Below are positions 7,966-15,811 of a DNA stretch of 24,355 nucleotides, one piece after another. Below the pieces are notes generated by a model that saw only the letters and a list, made by a program, of their open reading frames with translations, did no database searches and was not told the origin of the DNA. Position 1 is the first letter of the stretch; every line of letters starts with the position of its first letter. The position numbers and the translations under genes are program-made. This stretch comes from CAIVAT01 sp964628215 (GTDB lineage: Bacteria; Bacteroidota; Bacteroidia; Bacteroidales; FEN-979), in assembly GCA_964628215.1 (NCBI GenBank), contig CAZVNF010000040.1:1-24355 (forward strand). Reading direction: 5' to 3'.

Positions 7966-9434
7966 TGCTCCTCAGTGAAATCATCGGAAATTGTTCTGTT
8001 ACCGGAATCACTGGTACGACCGGCGTGGCCATCAGCGGGATTCAATTTGATTCCCGGAAGGTGGAGCCGGGAAATTTGTTTTTTGCCATCCGGGGAACCA
8101 CCTCCGATGGTCATGATTTTATACAAACAGCCATTGAAAAAGGTGCATCTGGTGTGGTTTGCGAAAAGCTGCCCGATCATATCCCGGCCGGGATCACCTT
8201 CGTGGTTGTCCCAAAAGCCAGCATCTCACTCGGAGTGATGGCTTCCACATTCTACGGTAATCCTTCGGCGAAACTGAAACTGATCGGGGTAACCGGCACC
8301 AACGGCAAAACAACCACGGTGACCCTGCTTCATGAGGTGTTTTTTGAACTTGGTTTTGGCACCGGGCTGATCTCCACGATCAGCAATAAGGTTAACCTTG
8401 CAGAAGTTCCCGCCACCCACACCACACCCGATCCGGTAAGGCTTAATGAATTGCTGGCCAGAATGGTAAGCGAAGGTTGTGAATATTGTTTCATGGAGGT
8501 CTCTTCCCATGCGGTTGACCAGGACCGCATTGCAGGACTCACCTTTTCCGGCGGCATTTTCACCAACCTCACTCACGATCATCTTGACTACCACAAAACA
8601 TTCGAGGCCTACCTGCAGGCAAAAAAAACCTTCTTCGACCACCTTCCTGACACAGCCTTTGCACTCGTTAACAAAGACGATAAAAACGGGAAGGTAATGA
8701 TCCAGAATTGCGGGGCCTCAAAATACACTTACAGCCTGCAATCCATGGCCGATTTCCGCTGCAGGATTATTGAGAACCAGTTTCATGGTATCCATCTCAA
8801 CCTGGAAGGGCATGAAGTGTGGTTTAAACTTATCGGAACGTTCAATGCATACAACCTGCTGGCCGTGTATTCCACCGCTGTTTTACTAGGACAGGACAAA
8901 ACCCAGGTACTCACCATGCTCAGCAGGATGGAGCCGGTTTCCGGCCGGTTTAACTATGTAATTTCTCCCGTCCGGGTAACTGGTATTGTGGATTACGCAC
9001 ATACACCGGATGCATTGAAAAACGTACTGGAAACCATCAATGAAATCCGAACTCATACTGAACAGCTTATCACTGTGGTAGGTGCAGGAGGCAACCGGGA
9101 TGCCGCGAAACGCCCCATCATGGGAAAAATCGCAGCCCAGTTAAGCGACCGTGTCATCCTTACTTCAGACAATCCACGCAACGAAAACCCTGAAGTAATC
9201 CTGGAGGCAATGCTGGCAGGGGTGGAAATTCACCAGGCAAAAAAAGTACTGGTCATCTCCGGCCGCAGGGAAGCAATTAAAACAGCCTGTGCACTTTCAA
9301 AGCCGGGTGACATCATTCTGATCGCGGGGAAAGGACATGAAACCTACCAGGAGATCAATGGAGTAAGACATCACTTTGATGATAAAGAGGTGCTGCAGGA
9401 AATTTTCGGGAACGATAACATAGTTAACCATTAG
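7962..9434 (+). CDS. murE: UDP-MurNAc-L-Ala-D-Glu--meso-diaminopimelate ligase MurE
   Basis: MurE adds the third residue of the stem peptide in the cytoplasm, using ATP. The 490-residue protein has the N-terminal uridine-binding domain (FDSRKVEPGNLFFAIRG), the P-loop GTNGKTTT (from 112), the substrate-contact region THTTPDP and MEVSSHAVDQDRI, and the C-terminal domain with YAHTPDAL. DNPRNE (403-408) is the motif that marks specificity for meso-diaminopimelate rather than lysine. Its substrate is the product of MurD, which matters because the cluster's murD is not complete. The gene overlaps ftsI by 4 nt, and 4 nt separate it from mraY. Confidence 0.97.
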   Translation: MMLLSEIIGNCSVTGITGTTGVAISGIQFDSRKVEPGNLFFAIRGTTSDGHDFIQTAIEKGASGVVCEKLPDHIPAGITFVVVPKASISLGVMASTFYGNPSAKLKLIGVTGTNGKTTTVTLLHEVFFELGFGTGLISTISNKVNLAEVPATHTTPDPVRLNELLARMVSEGCEYCFMEVSSHAVDQDRIAGLTFSGGIFTNLTHDHLDYHKTFEAYLQAKKTFFDHLPDTAFALVNKDDKNGKVMIQNCGASKYTYSLQSMADFRCRIIENQFHGIHLNLEGHEVWFKLIGTFNAYNLLAVYSTAVLLGQDKTQVLTMLSRMEPVSGRFNYVISPVRVTGIVDYAHTPDALKNVLETINEIRTHTEQLITVVGAGGNRDAAKRPIMGKIAAQLSDRVILTSDNPRNENPEVILEAMLAGVEIHQAKKVLVISGRREAIKTACALSKPGDIILIAGKGHETYQEINGVRHHFDDKEVLQEIFGNDNIVNH

Positions 9435-9438
9435 CCCT

Positions 9439-10692
9439 ATGTTGTACTATTTGTTTACATGGTTGCACAAAGAATTCAGCATCCCGGGAGCAGGGGTATT
9501 CCAGTACATTTCGTTCAGGGCAGCTGCAGCGCTCATTACCTCGCTGTTCATTTCAATGATCATCGGGAAGAGGCTCATTGATTTTTTACGCAAAAAGCAG
9601 GTGGGCGAAACAGTACGAGACCTTGGGCTTGACGGGCAGATCATGAAGCAGGGAACCCCGACCATGGGCGGGCTGATCATCCTGGCAGCTATCCTGGTAC
9701 CTTCCCTCCTGTTTGCCAAACTGAACAATCTCTACATACTGGTAGTGCTTGTAGCCACAGTGTGGCTTGGACTTATCGGGTTTCTTGACGATTACATCAA
9801 AGTATTCAAGAAAGACAAAAAAGGACTGCCGGGTAAGCTGAAGGTGCTGGGACAAATCGGACTAGGGCTGATTGTCGGGTTCACCATGTATTTCAGCGAC
9901 AGCATTGTGATCCGTGAGCGTTTGAAGCAATCAGCCTACGTGCCTGCTTCTGATGTTTTTGCGATGGAATCTGCAACGGATAAAAGTAAAATATTTTCCA
10001 AAACCCCGGTGAAATCAACGAAAACAACCATCCCGTTTGTAAAAAACAATGAGTTTGATTACAGCTCGCTGGTGTCGTGGATGGGCGACGGGGCAAAAAA
10101 ATGGACCTGGCTTGTTTTCATACCCATCGTGATCTTTATCATCATTTCTGTTTCCAACGGGGCCAATCTCACCGATGGTCTCGACGGGCTGGCGACCGGG
10201 ACTTCTGCCATCATCGGGCTGACACTAGGGGTTCTGGCCTATGTTTCCGGCAACATTGTATTTGCCAATTACCTGAATATCATGTATATTCCAAATACCG
10301 GCGAGTTAACCATTTATATTTCGGCTTTTGTGGGTGCCTGTATCGGATTTCTGTGGTACAATTCCTATCCTGCGCAGGTATTCATGGGTGACACCGGCAG
10401 CCTGGCGCTTGGGGGCATCATTGCGGTATTTGCCATCATGATCAGGAAGGAGATAATGATTCCCATTTTCTGCGGGGTTTTTCTGGCCGAAAACCTTTCG
10501 GTAGTGATGCAGGTTACCTGGTTTAAATATACAAAACACAAGTACGGTGAAGGACGCAGGATATTCAAAATGTCGCCGCTGCACCATCATTTTCAAAAGC
10601 TGGGCTATCATGAGTCAAAGATTGTGATGCGATTCCTGATCGTGGGGATCATGCTGGCCGTTTTAACTATTGTTACACTCAAACTAAGATAG
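9439..10692 (+). CDS. mraY: Phospho-MurNAc-pentapeptide transferase MraY
   Basis: MraY is an integral membrane enzyme that transfers phospho-MurNAc-pentapeptide to undecaprenyl phosphate, making lipid I. The 417-residue protein is longer than the approximately 360 of E. coli because of an insertion between about 158 and 225, as in other Bacteroidota. Conserved motifs are present: GTPTMGGL, the FLDDYIKV aspartates (D117, D118), N240-GANLTDGLDGLATG with D246 and D249, MGDTGSLALGG, and the cytosolic HHHF (from 382). Many hydrophobic segments span the sequence. Stop TAG 10690-10692 is followed after 5 nt by the ATG of the murD remnant. Confidence 0.97.
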   Translation: MLYYLFTWLHKEFSIPGAGVFQYISFRAAAALITSLFISMIIGKRLIDFLRKKQVGETVRDLGLDGQIMKQGTPTMGGLIILAAILVPSLLFAKLNNLYILVVLVATVWLGLIGFLDDYIKVFKKDKKGLPGKLKVLGQIGLGLIVGFTMYFSDSIVIRERLKQSAYVPASDVFAMESATDKSKIFSKTPVKSTKTTIPFVKNNEFDYSSLVSWMGDGAKKWTWLVFIPIVIFIIISVSNGANLTDGLDGLATGTSAIIGLTLGVLAYVSGNIVFANYLNIMYIPNTGELTIYISAFVGACIGFLWYNSYPAQVFMGDTGSLALGGIIAVFAIMIRKEIMIPIFCGVFLAENLSVVMQVTWFKYTKHKYGEGRRIFKMSPLHHHFQKLGYHESKIVMRFLIVGIMLAVLTIVTLKLR

Positions 10693-10697
10693 AAACC

Positions 10698-11246
10698 ATG
10701 ACATTTGAAGCATTGGCAAATCAAGGACAAGCTACAGTTTATCAATCACTTGCGGCTTCCATTGGCCCAAAGATCCGCGAAATCCGCAAACAGTTTATCA
10801 AAGAAAGCTTTTATGGTTTTCAGGAGTTTGAACACCGTATGGAGACTGTATTAGTCATAAAGGACATGGAATTTATCAATGATTCGAGATCCTCAACCCT
10901 CAATTCCACCTGGTATGCACTTGAAAGCACCTCGAGACCAATAATATGGATTGTGGGCGGAGTTGACAGTGGAAACGATTTTACCACCCTGCGTAATCTG
11001 GTCCGGACAAAAGTAAAAGGAATGATTTGCCTGGGGCTTGACACCACTCGCATTCATAACGCCTTTGAAGAACTTGACATCCCGGTCATCGATGCACTGA
11101 CAATGGAGGAAGCCGTTCAGGCTGCCTATTATATGGGCAACAGCGGCGACGCTGTTTTACTGTCACCTGCCTGCCCTTCCTTTGATCTGTATGACAACTA
11201 TGAAGAACGCGGAATCGCATTTCGCAAAGCTGTAAAAAATCTTTAA
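10698..11246 (+). CDS. murD: Stand-alone MurD C-terminal domain (truncated, catalytically degenerate)
   Basis: This open frame of 182 residues occupies the murD position between mraY and ftsW. Full MurD is about 440-450 residues. Residues 1-50 align with the end of the MurD central domain (usual form QGxHNxYNSMAAxI...IR...ESL..F...EHR.E) and the rest with the D-Glu-binding C-terminal domain. The UDP-binding and ATPase domains, including the P-loop, are missing, and no trace lies upstream in any frame because mraY ends 5 nt before. Key residues are changed: the central-domain HN is AT (12-13), DSKATN is DSRSST (62-67), and the Lys of GGxDKGNDY is Ser91. SPACxSFD and the C-terminal YEERG are kept. 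It cannot be a D-Glu ligase alone. It may be a structural relic, a scaffold or a decaying gene. The open frame and tight spacing suggest it is still translated. Confidence 0.85.
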   Translation: MTFEALANQGQATVYQSLAASIGPKIREIRKQFIKESFYGFQEFEHRMETVLVIKDMEFINDSRSSTLNSTWYALESTSRPIIWIVGGVDSGNDFTTLRNLVRTKVKGMICLGLDTTRIHNAFEELDIPVIDALTMEEAVQAAYYMGNSGDAVLLSPACPSFDLYDNYEERGIAFRKAVKNL

Positions 11247-11258
11247 GCCCGCATCTCC

Positions 11259-12470
11259 ATGCTCAAAGTTTCAAAGGATATTAAAGGTGATAAGGTGATC
11301 TGGATCGTTGTGGTCATCCTGTGCATTTTTTCATTGCTGGCGGTTTACAGTTCCACCGGTACCCTGGCATATAAAAAACAGCATGGCAACACCGAATATT
11401 ATCTTTTCAAACACTTCATGATCCTTGCCTTTGGCCTGGGGCTTATGTATTTTACCCACCTGGTAAAGTACACATACTTCTCACGCATTTCACAAATCGG
11501 GTTGTTCCTTACCTTTCCTCTGCTGCTCGTGACCCTGGTTTCGGGAACAAACCTCAATGATGCGAACCGCTGGCTTACCGTTCCCATCGTGAATCTCACC
11601 TTTCAGAGTTCCGATGTGGCCAAACTCTTTCTCATCATGTACCTTGCAAGGGTACTCAGCAAGAAACAAGAACTTGTCCAGGATTTCCGTAAAGGCTTTC
11701 TCCCTGTGATCCTACCTGTAATTGCGGTAACCCTGCTTATTCTGCCTGCAAACTTTTCAACTGCCGCGATCTTGTTTGTCACCTGCATCGTTTTGATGTT
11801 TATTGGCCGGATCAGCCTGAAGTACATGGTATCCCTGGTTATACTGGGTGTGGTTGGTATTGTCATGATCTTCATGCTTTCAAAAACATTTCCAACCCTT
11901 TTTCCGCGGGGTACCACCTGGGTTGCCCGTATTGACCACTTCATAAACAAACAGGAAGCTGACCCGGATGCAACCTACCAGGTTGACCAGGCAAAAATAG
12001 CCATCGTTCAGGGCGGCATCCTGGGAAAATCGCCGGGGAAAAGCACCCAGCGGAATTTCCTGCCCCATCCTTATTCAGATTTTATTTTTGCCATTATCAT
12101 TGAGGAGTATGGGCTGGTCGGAGGCAGTTTTGTGTTATTATTATATCTGATCCTGTTTTTCCGGGTCATCCGCATTGCAACCAAAAGTCAGGGGAATTTC
12201 GGATCGCTGCTCAGCATCGGTATTGGGTTCAGCCTGGTTTTCCAGGCACTTATCAACATGGCTGTAGCCGTTAATCTCTTCCCGGTTACAGGTCAAACAT
12301 TGCCATTGGTAAGTATGGGAGGAACATCCATCTGGTTCACCAGCATTTCACTGGGTATCGTATTGAGCGTGAGCCGCACCTCGGAAATCGAAACGAAAAA
12401 CGGCACCGAAGTGGAGATCCTTCAGGAACCCACACGTATTAAAAACCCTCAAACAGTTCCTGCAACATGA
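11259..12470 (+). CDS. ftsW: Septal peptidoglycan glycosyltransferase FtsW (SEDS family)
   Basis: FtsW polymerises lipid II into glycan strands at the septum together with FtsI. The 403-residue polytopic protein has many hydrophobic segments. SEDS-family motifs are NDANRWLTVP and QSSDVAKLFLIMYLA, the long periplasmic loop with DQAKIAIVQGGILGKSPGKS and LPHPYSDFIFAIIIEEYGLVGG, and NLFPVTGQTLPLVSMGGTS near the end. FtsW is distinguished from RodA here by its dcw location. It begins 12 nt after the murD remnant, and its stop overlaps the murG start as ATGA. Confidence 0.95.
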   Translation: MLKVSKDIKGDKVIWIVVVILCIFSLLAVYSSTGTLAYKKQHGNTEYYLFKHFMILAFGLGLMYFTHLVKYTYFSRISQIGLFLTFPLLLVTLVSGTNLNDANRWLTVPIVNLTFQSSDVAKLFLIMYLARVLSKKQELVQDFRKGFLPVILPVIAVTLLILPANFSTAAILFVTCIVLMFIGRISLKYMVSLVILGVVGIVMIFMLSKTFPTLFPRGTTWVARIDHFINKQEADPDATYQVDQAKIAIVQGGILGKSPGKSTQRNFLPHPYSDFIFAIIIEEYGLVGGSFVLLLYLILFFRVIRIATKSQGNFGSLLSIGIGFSLVFQALINMAVAVNLFPVTGQTLPLVSMGGTSIWFTSISLGIVLSVSRTSEIETKNGTEVEILQEPTRIKNPQTVPAT

Positions 12471-15001
12471 TGCGCATCATTATCAGCGGAGGAGGAACAG
12501 GGGGGCATATTTTCCCGGCTATTGCCATAGCCAATGCCATCAAGGCACGCGAGCCTGATGCTAAAATTCTGTTTATCGGGGCCAAAGGGCGCATGGAGAT
12601 GGAAAAAGTGCCCAATGCGGGATATCCTATAGAAGGTCTTACCATCAGTGGGTTTCAGCGAAAACTGACATGGAAAAACCTCACCTTTCCTTTCAAACTA
12701 ATCGGCAGTTTACTGAAAGCCCGTTCCATCATTGCAAAATTCAATCCGGATGTGGTGATCGGTGTTGGAGGTTATGCCAGCGGACCAACCCTCCGCATCG
12801 CTGTAGCACGCAAAATCCCATCGCTCATCCAGGAACAGAACTCATTTCCTGGGATAACCAACAGGTTGTTAGGTGATAAGGTGCAAAAGATCTGTGTTGC
12901 CTATGAAGGCATGGAGAAATATTTCCCAAAAAGCAAACTGGTTTTTACCGGAAATCCGATCAGGCAGGATGTCATGAAGATCTCCGGAAAAAGAGTTGAA
13001 GCGCTGACCCATTTCGGGCTGGACCCGGAAAGAAAAACCCTGCTGGTGATCGGCGGCAGCCTGGGGGCAGGAACCATCAACCAGGCTGTGCTGAAATTTG
13101 TCAGGGAAACCAGTGACAACCATAATTTACAGTTACTCTGGCAAACAGGGAAATATTATCACAAAGATATCACCGGAAATTTTCCGGGCCAGGAATGTCA
13201 AAAAAATCATCTGGTCATACGTGCCTTTATCGACCGTATGGATCTGGCTTATGCAGTTGCTGATATCATTGTATCCCGCGCAGGAGCAATTGCCATTTCA
13301 GAACTTTGTGTTGCAGGCAAGCCCGTAATTCTTGTTCCGTCACCCAATGTGGCAGAAGATCATCAAACGAAAAATGCACGTGCCCTTGAGTCCCGTCATG
13401 CAGCCATACTGATTCCCGACCGGGATGCAATAGGCCGGCTGGGCACCGTGATAACGGAAACTCTTGAAAATGAAAATCTTCAATCCGAACTAAAAAAGAA
13501 TATTCTGTCGCTGGGAATCACCGATGCTGCAGATAAAATTGCCGGAGAAGCCCTGTCACTGGTTACACCTGGTGAAAAACACCGGTTGCCCGACTCTGAA
13601 TTCCAATCACCGGCTTCCGTATATTTCCTGGGAATTGGCGGTATCGGTATGAGCGCATTGGCAAGGTATTATTCATCAAAGGGGGCGATTGTTTCAGGGT
13701 ATGACAAAACTCCGTCGGCACTTACCGATCAATTGATCGGAGAAGGAATGCATATCCATTTTACTGAAGACGTTGCCCAATTGCCAACACACCCCGGCAT
13801 GGTGATATACACCCCTGCTATTCCCGCGAATCACCTGGAATATATTCATTTTAAAGCACTTGACTATCCGATGAAAAAGAGAGCGGAAGTGCTTGGAATG
13901 ATCTCAGGAAAGTATAAAACCATAGCGGTGGCGGGTACCCACGGGAAAACATCCACCTCTGCCATGATTGCCCATATGCTGCGAACGGCAGGTGTTGGAA
14001 CACTGGCATTTCTCGGGGGGATTTCAAAAAATTACGGCACTAATTTCCTGGAAGAAGATCAAAGTGAGGGAGGTGTGAAATCTCAGAATGCCAGCCCGGC
14101 CAAGTCATTCTGTGTGGTGGAAGCCGATGAATATGACAGGTCGTTTTTACAGCTTTCCCCATATATAGCAGTGATTACCTCCGCAGATGCAGATCATCTT
14201 GACATTTACGGAAGCCATGATGACATGAAAAAAAGCTTTGCTGAATTCACTTCTAACATCGTTGATGGCGGCTCTCTTGCCATGAAGGCAGGCACCCTGA
14301 TCGGGCCGTTAAATCCAGGCGCATGGAAACAGTATAGCTATGCGTTGTCGGGCAATGCAGCCTTTTATGCAAAAAACATCCATATTGAAGACGGGTTGTA
14401 CCATTTTGATTTTGTTCATCCCGATGGGGTGATTTCAGGAATGGTGTTGGGTGTTCCGGGGAAATTCAACCTTGAAAATGCCATTGCTGCATTAACCGTG
14501 GGCCAATTGATCGGACTAGATGAACAAAAGCTAAAACAGGCATTCCAGACATACACCGGAGTAAGGCGCAGGTTTGAATTCAGGATCCGCCGTCCCGGGC
14601 TGGTGTACATTGACGATTACGCTCACCATCCCGAAGAATTAAAGGCATGTATCGGAGCGGCGCGCGACCTGTATCCGCTTGGTAAAATCACAGGGATATT
14701 TCAGCCTCATCTCTTTTCACGTACCCGCGACCTCGCCGATGACTTTGCCCGCAGCCTGGAACTGCTTGATGAACTGATCCTTCTCGATATTTATCCCGCC
14801 CGGGAAAAACCAATCCCGGGGGTCACTTCCCAAATGCTGCTCGATCGCATTAACCTGCAAAAAAAAGCACTTGTTGCGCCTGAAGATCTGATTAAAAAGA
14901 TCATGGACTGGAGTCCGGAAATCTTGCTCACCATGGGAGCCGGGGATATCGACCGGTTTGTAGAACCAATCACTGAAATACTTTCAGAACCAACCGCATA
15001 A
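12467..15001 (+). CDS. murG/murC: Fusion protein MurG-MurC: lipid II synthase plus UDP-MurNAc--L-Ala ligase
   Basis: This single 844-codon frame carries two complete enzymes. Residues 1 to about 365 are MurG, which adds GlcNAc to lipid I: GGTGGHIFPA (9-18), GVGGYASGP, QEQNSFPGITNR, GGSLGA (from 196), SRAGAIAISEL and the nucleotide-contact segment ending AEDHQTKNA. A linker of about 19 residues follows (366-384). MurC, which ligates L-Ala to UDP-MurNAc, begins at VYFLGIGGIGMSA (385) and has the P-loop GTHGKTST (490-497), VVEADEYDRSFLQL and DDYAHHPEE (716-724). No stop or ATG lies near the junction, so MurC cannot readily start alone (only a TTG at residue 374). MurG works at the inner membrane surface, so the fusion tethers the first stem-peptide ligase there. 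A loop before VVEADEYDR is somewhat longer than usual. ftsQ follows without a gap. Confidence 0.93.
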   Translation: MMRIIISGGGTGGHIFPAIAIANAIKAREPDAKILFIGAKGRMEMEKVPNAGYPIEGLTISGFQRKLTWKNLTFPFKLIGSLLKARSIIAKFNPDVVIGVGGYASGPTLRIAVARKIPSLIQEQNSFPGITNRLLGDKVQKICVAYEGMEKYFPKSKLVFTGNPIRQDVMKISGKRVEALTHFGLDPERKTLLVIGGSLGAGTINQAVLKFVRETSDNHNLQLLWQTGKYYHKDITGNFPGQECQKNHLVIRAFIDRMDLAYAVADIIVSRAGAIAISELCVAGKPVILVPSPNVAEDHQTKNARALESRHAAILIPDRDAIGRLGTVITETLENENLQSELKKNILSLGITDAADKIAGEALSLVTPGEKHRLPDSEFQSPASVYFLGIGGIGMSALARYYSSKGAIVSGYDKTPSALTDQLIGEGMHIHFTEDVAQLPTHPGMVIYTPAIPANHLEYIHFKALDYPMKKRAEVLGMISGKYKTIAVAGTHGKTSTSAMIAHMLRTAGVGTLAFLGGISKNYGTNFLEEDQSEGGVKSQNASPAKSFCVVEADEYDRSFLQLSPYIAVITSADADHLDIYGSHDDMKKSFAEFTSNIVDGGSLAMKAGTLIGPLNPGAWKQYSYALSGNAAFYAKNIHIEDGLYHFDFVHPDGVISGMVLGVPGKFNLENAIAALTVGQLIGLDEQKLKQAFQTYTGVRRRFEFRIRRPGLVYIDDYAHHPEELKACIGAARDLYPLGKITGIFQPHLFSRTRDLADDFARSLELLDELILLDIYPAREKPIPGVTSQMLLDRINLQKKALVAPEDLIKKIMDWSPEILLTMGAGDIDRFVEPITEILSEPTA

Positions 15002-15805
15002 ATGAAGAAAGCAATTAAAATACTGATTATTGTTTTATGGGTGCTGCTGGTTGCCGGAGCGGGCGTACTGGTTGGATTCGTTGAAACAAATCACTACAGT
15101 AAGGCTTGCAAAAAGATTGAAATTAAAATCAACTATGGCGCTGCTGACATACTGATTACCAAAAAAGATATCGATTCCATCCTGCTTAAAACAGCCGGTA
15201 TGCTCAAGGGCAAACCACTTGGATATATCAATACCGGAAACATTGAAGCAGCAATATACAAGCAGGCGTATGTTTCCAGGGTTTCAGTATATGAAAACAA
15301 TGAGGGTACTCTGTTCATTGATATCCGTCAGCGCGAACCATTGCTCAGGATCATCAACCGGAAATATGAAAATTTTTACCTGGATGAGTCGGGTTCCCTG
15401 TTGCCGGTTAATCCGAACTTTTCGGCACGTGTGCTGGTCGCCAATGGCGTTATCGATGAATCATACAGGAAAAATCCGGACTACAGGGTCAATATACTGT
15501 CGTTGTCAGACTCAGTCTTTTATGATTCCCTGCTGACCAACCTGTACAAACTGACCATGTACATCACCCATGATAAATTCCTTAAAGCCCAGATCGCACA
15601 GATATATGTGAATGAAATGCGTGAATTTGAGCTTATACCGCGTATCGGGAACCATGTGATCCTGCTGGGCACCGCGGAAGACCTCGACGATAAATTCAAA
15701 AAATTGTATGCCTTCTACCGGTTTGGGCTCAATAAAATCGGTTGGAATAAATATAATGTCATCAATATCAAATACAAGAATCAAGTGGTTTGTTCTAAAA
15801 TTTAA
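15002..15805 (+). CDS. ftsQ: Cell division protein FtsQ
   Basis: FtsQ is a bitopic membrane protein that links FtsL-type partners to the septal synthase. The 267-residue protein has a short cytoplasmic N terminus, one transmembrane segment (about 6-28, IKILIIVLWVLLVAGAGVLV), then a POTRA-like segment (about 38-110, with KIEIKINYGAADILITKKDI and ending IRQREPLLRI) and the FtsQ beta domain (YLDESGSLLPVNPNFSARV). The identification rests on this architecture and on its place between murC and ftsA, because sequence conservation in this family is low. The ATG directly follows the murC stop (TAAATG). Confidence 0.9.
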   Translation: MKKAIKILIIVLWVLLVAGAGVLVGFVETNHYSKACKKIEIKINYGAADILITKKDIDSILLKTAGMLKGKPLGYINTGNIEAAIYKQAYVSRVSVYENNEGTLFIDIRQREPLLRIINRKYENFYLDESGSLLPVNPNFSARVLVANGVIDESYRKNPDYRVNILSLSDSVFYDSLLTNLYKLTMYITHDKFLKAQIAQIYVNEMREFELIPRIGNHVILLGTAEDLDDKFKKLYAFYRFGLNKIGWNKYNVINIKYKNQVVCSKI

Positions 15806-15811
15806 CTAAGC

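Noticed and set aside
10690..10700. Frameshift or nonsense mutation hiding the N-terminal half of MurD
   Set aside because: The 5 nt before the ATG follow directly on the mraY stop; no Mur-ligase N-terminal or P-loop sequence exists in any frame upstream.
13560..13625. Sequencing error producing an artificial MurG-MurC fusion
   Set aside because: The frame is continuous with sensible composition through the linker and no near-stop or homopolymer run is obvious; kept as a real fusion but listed for checking.
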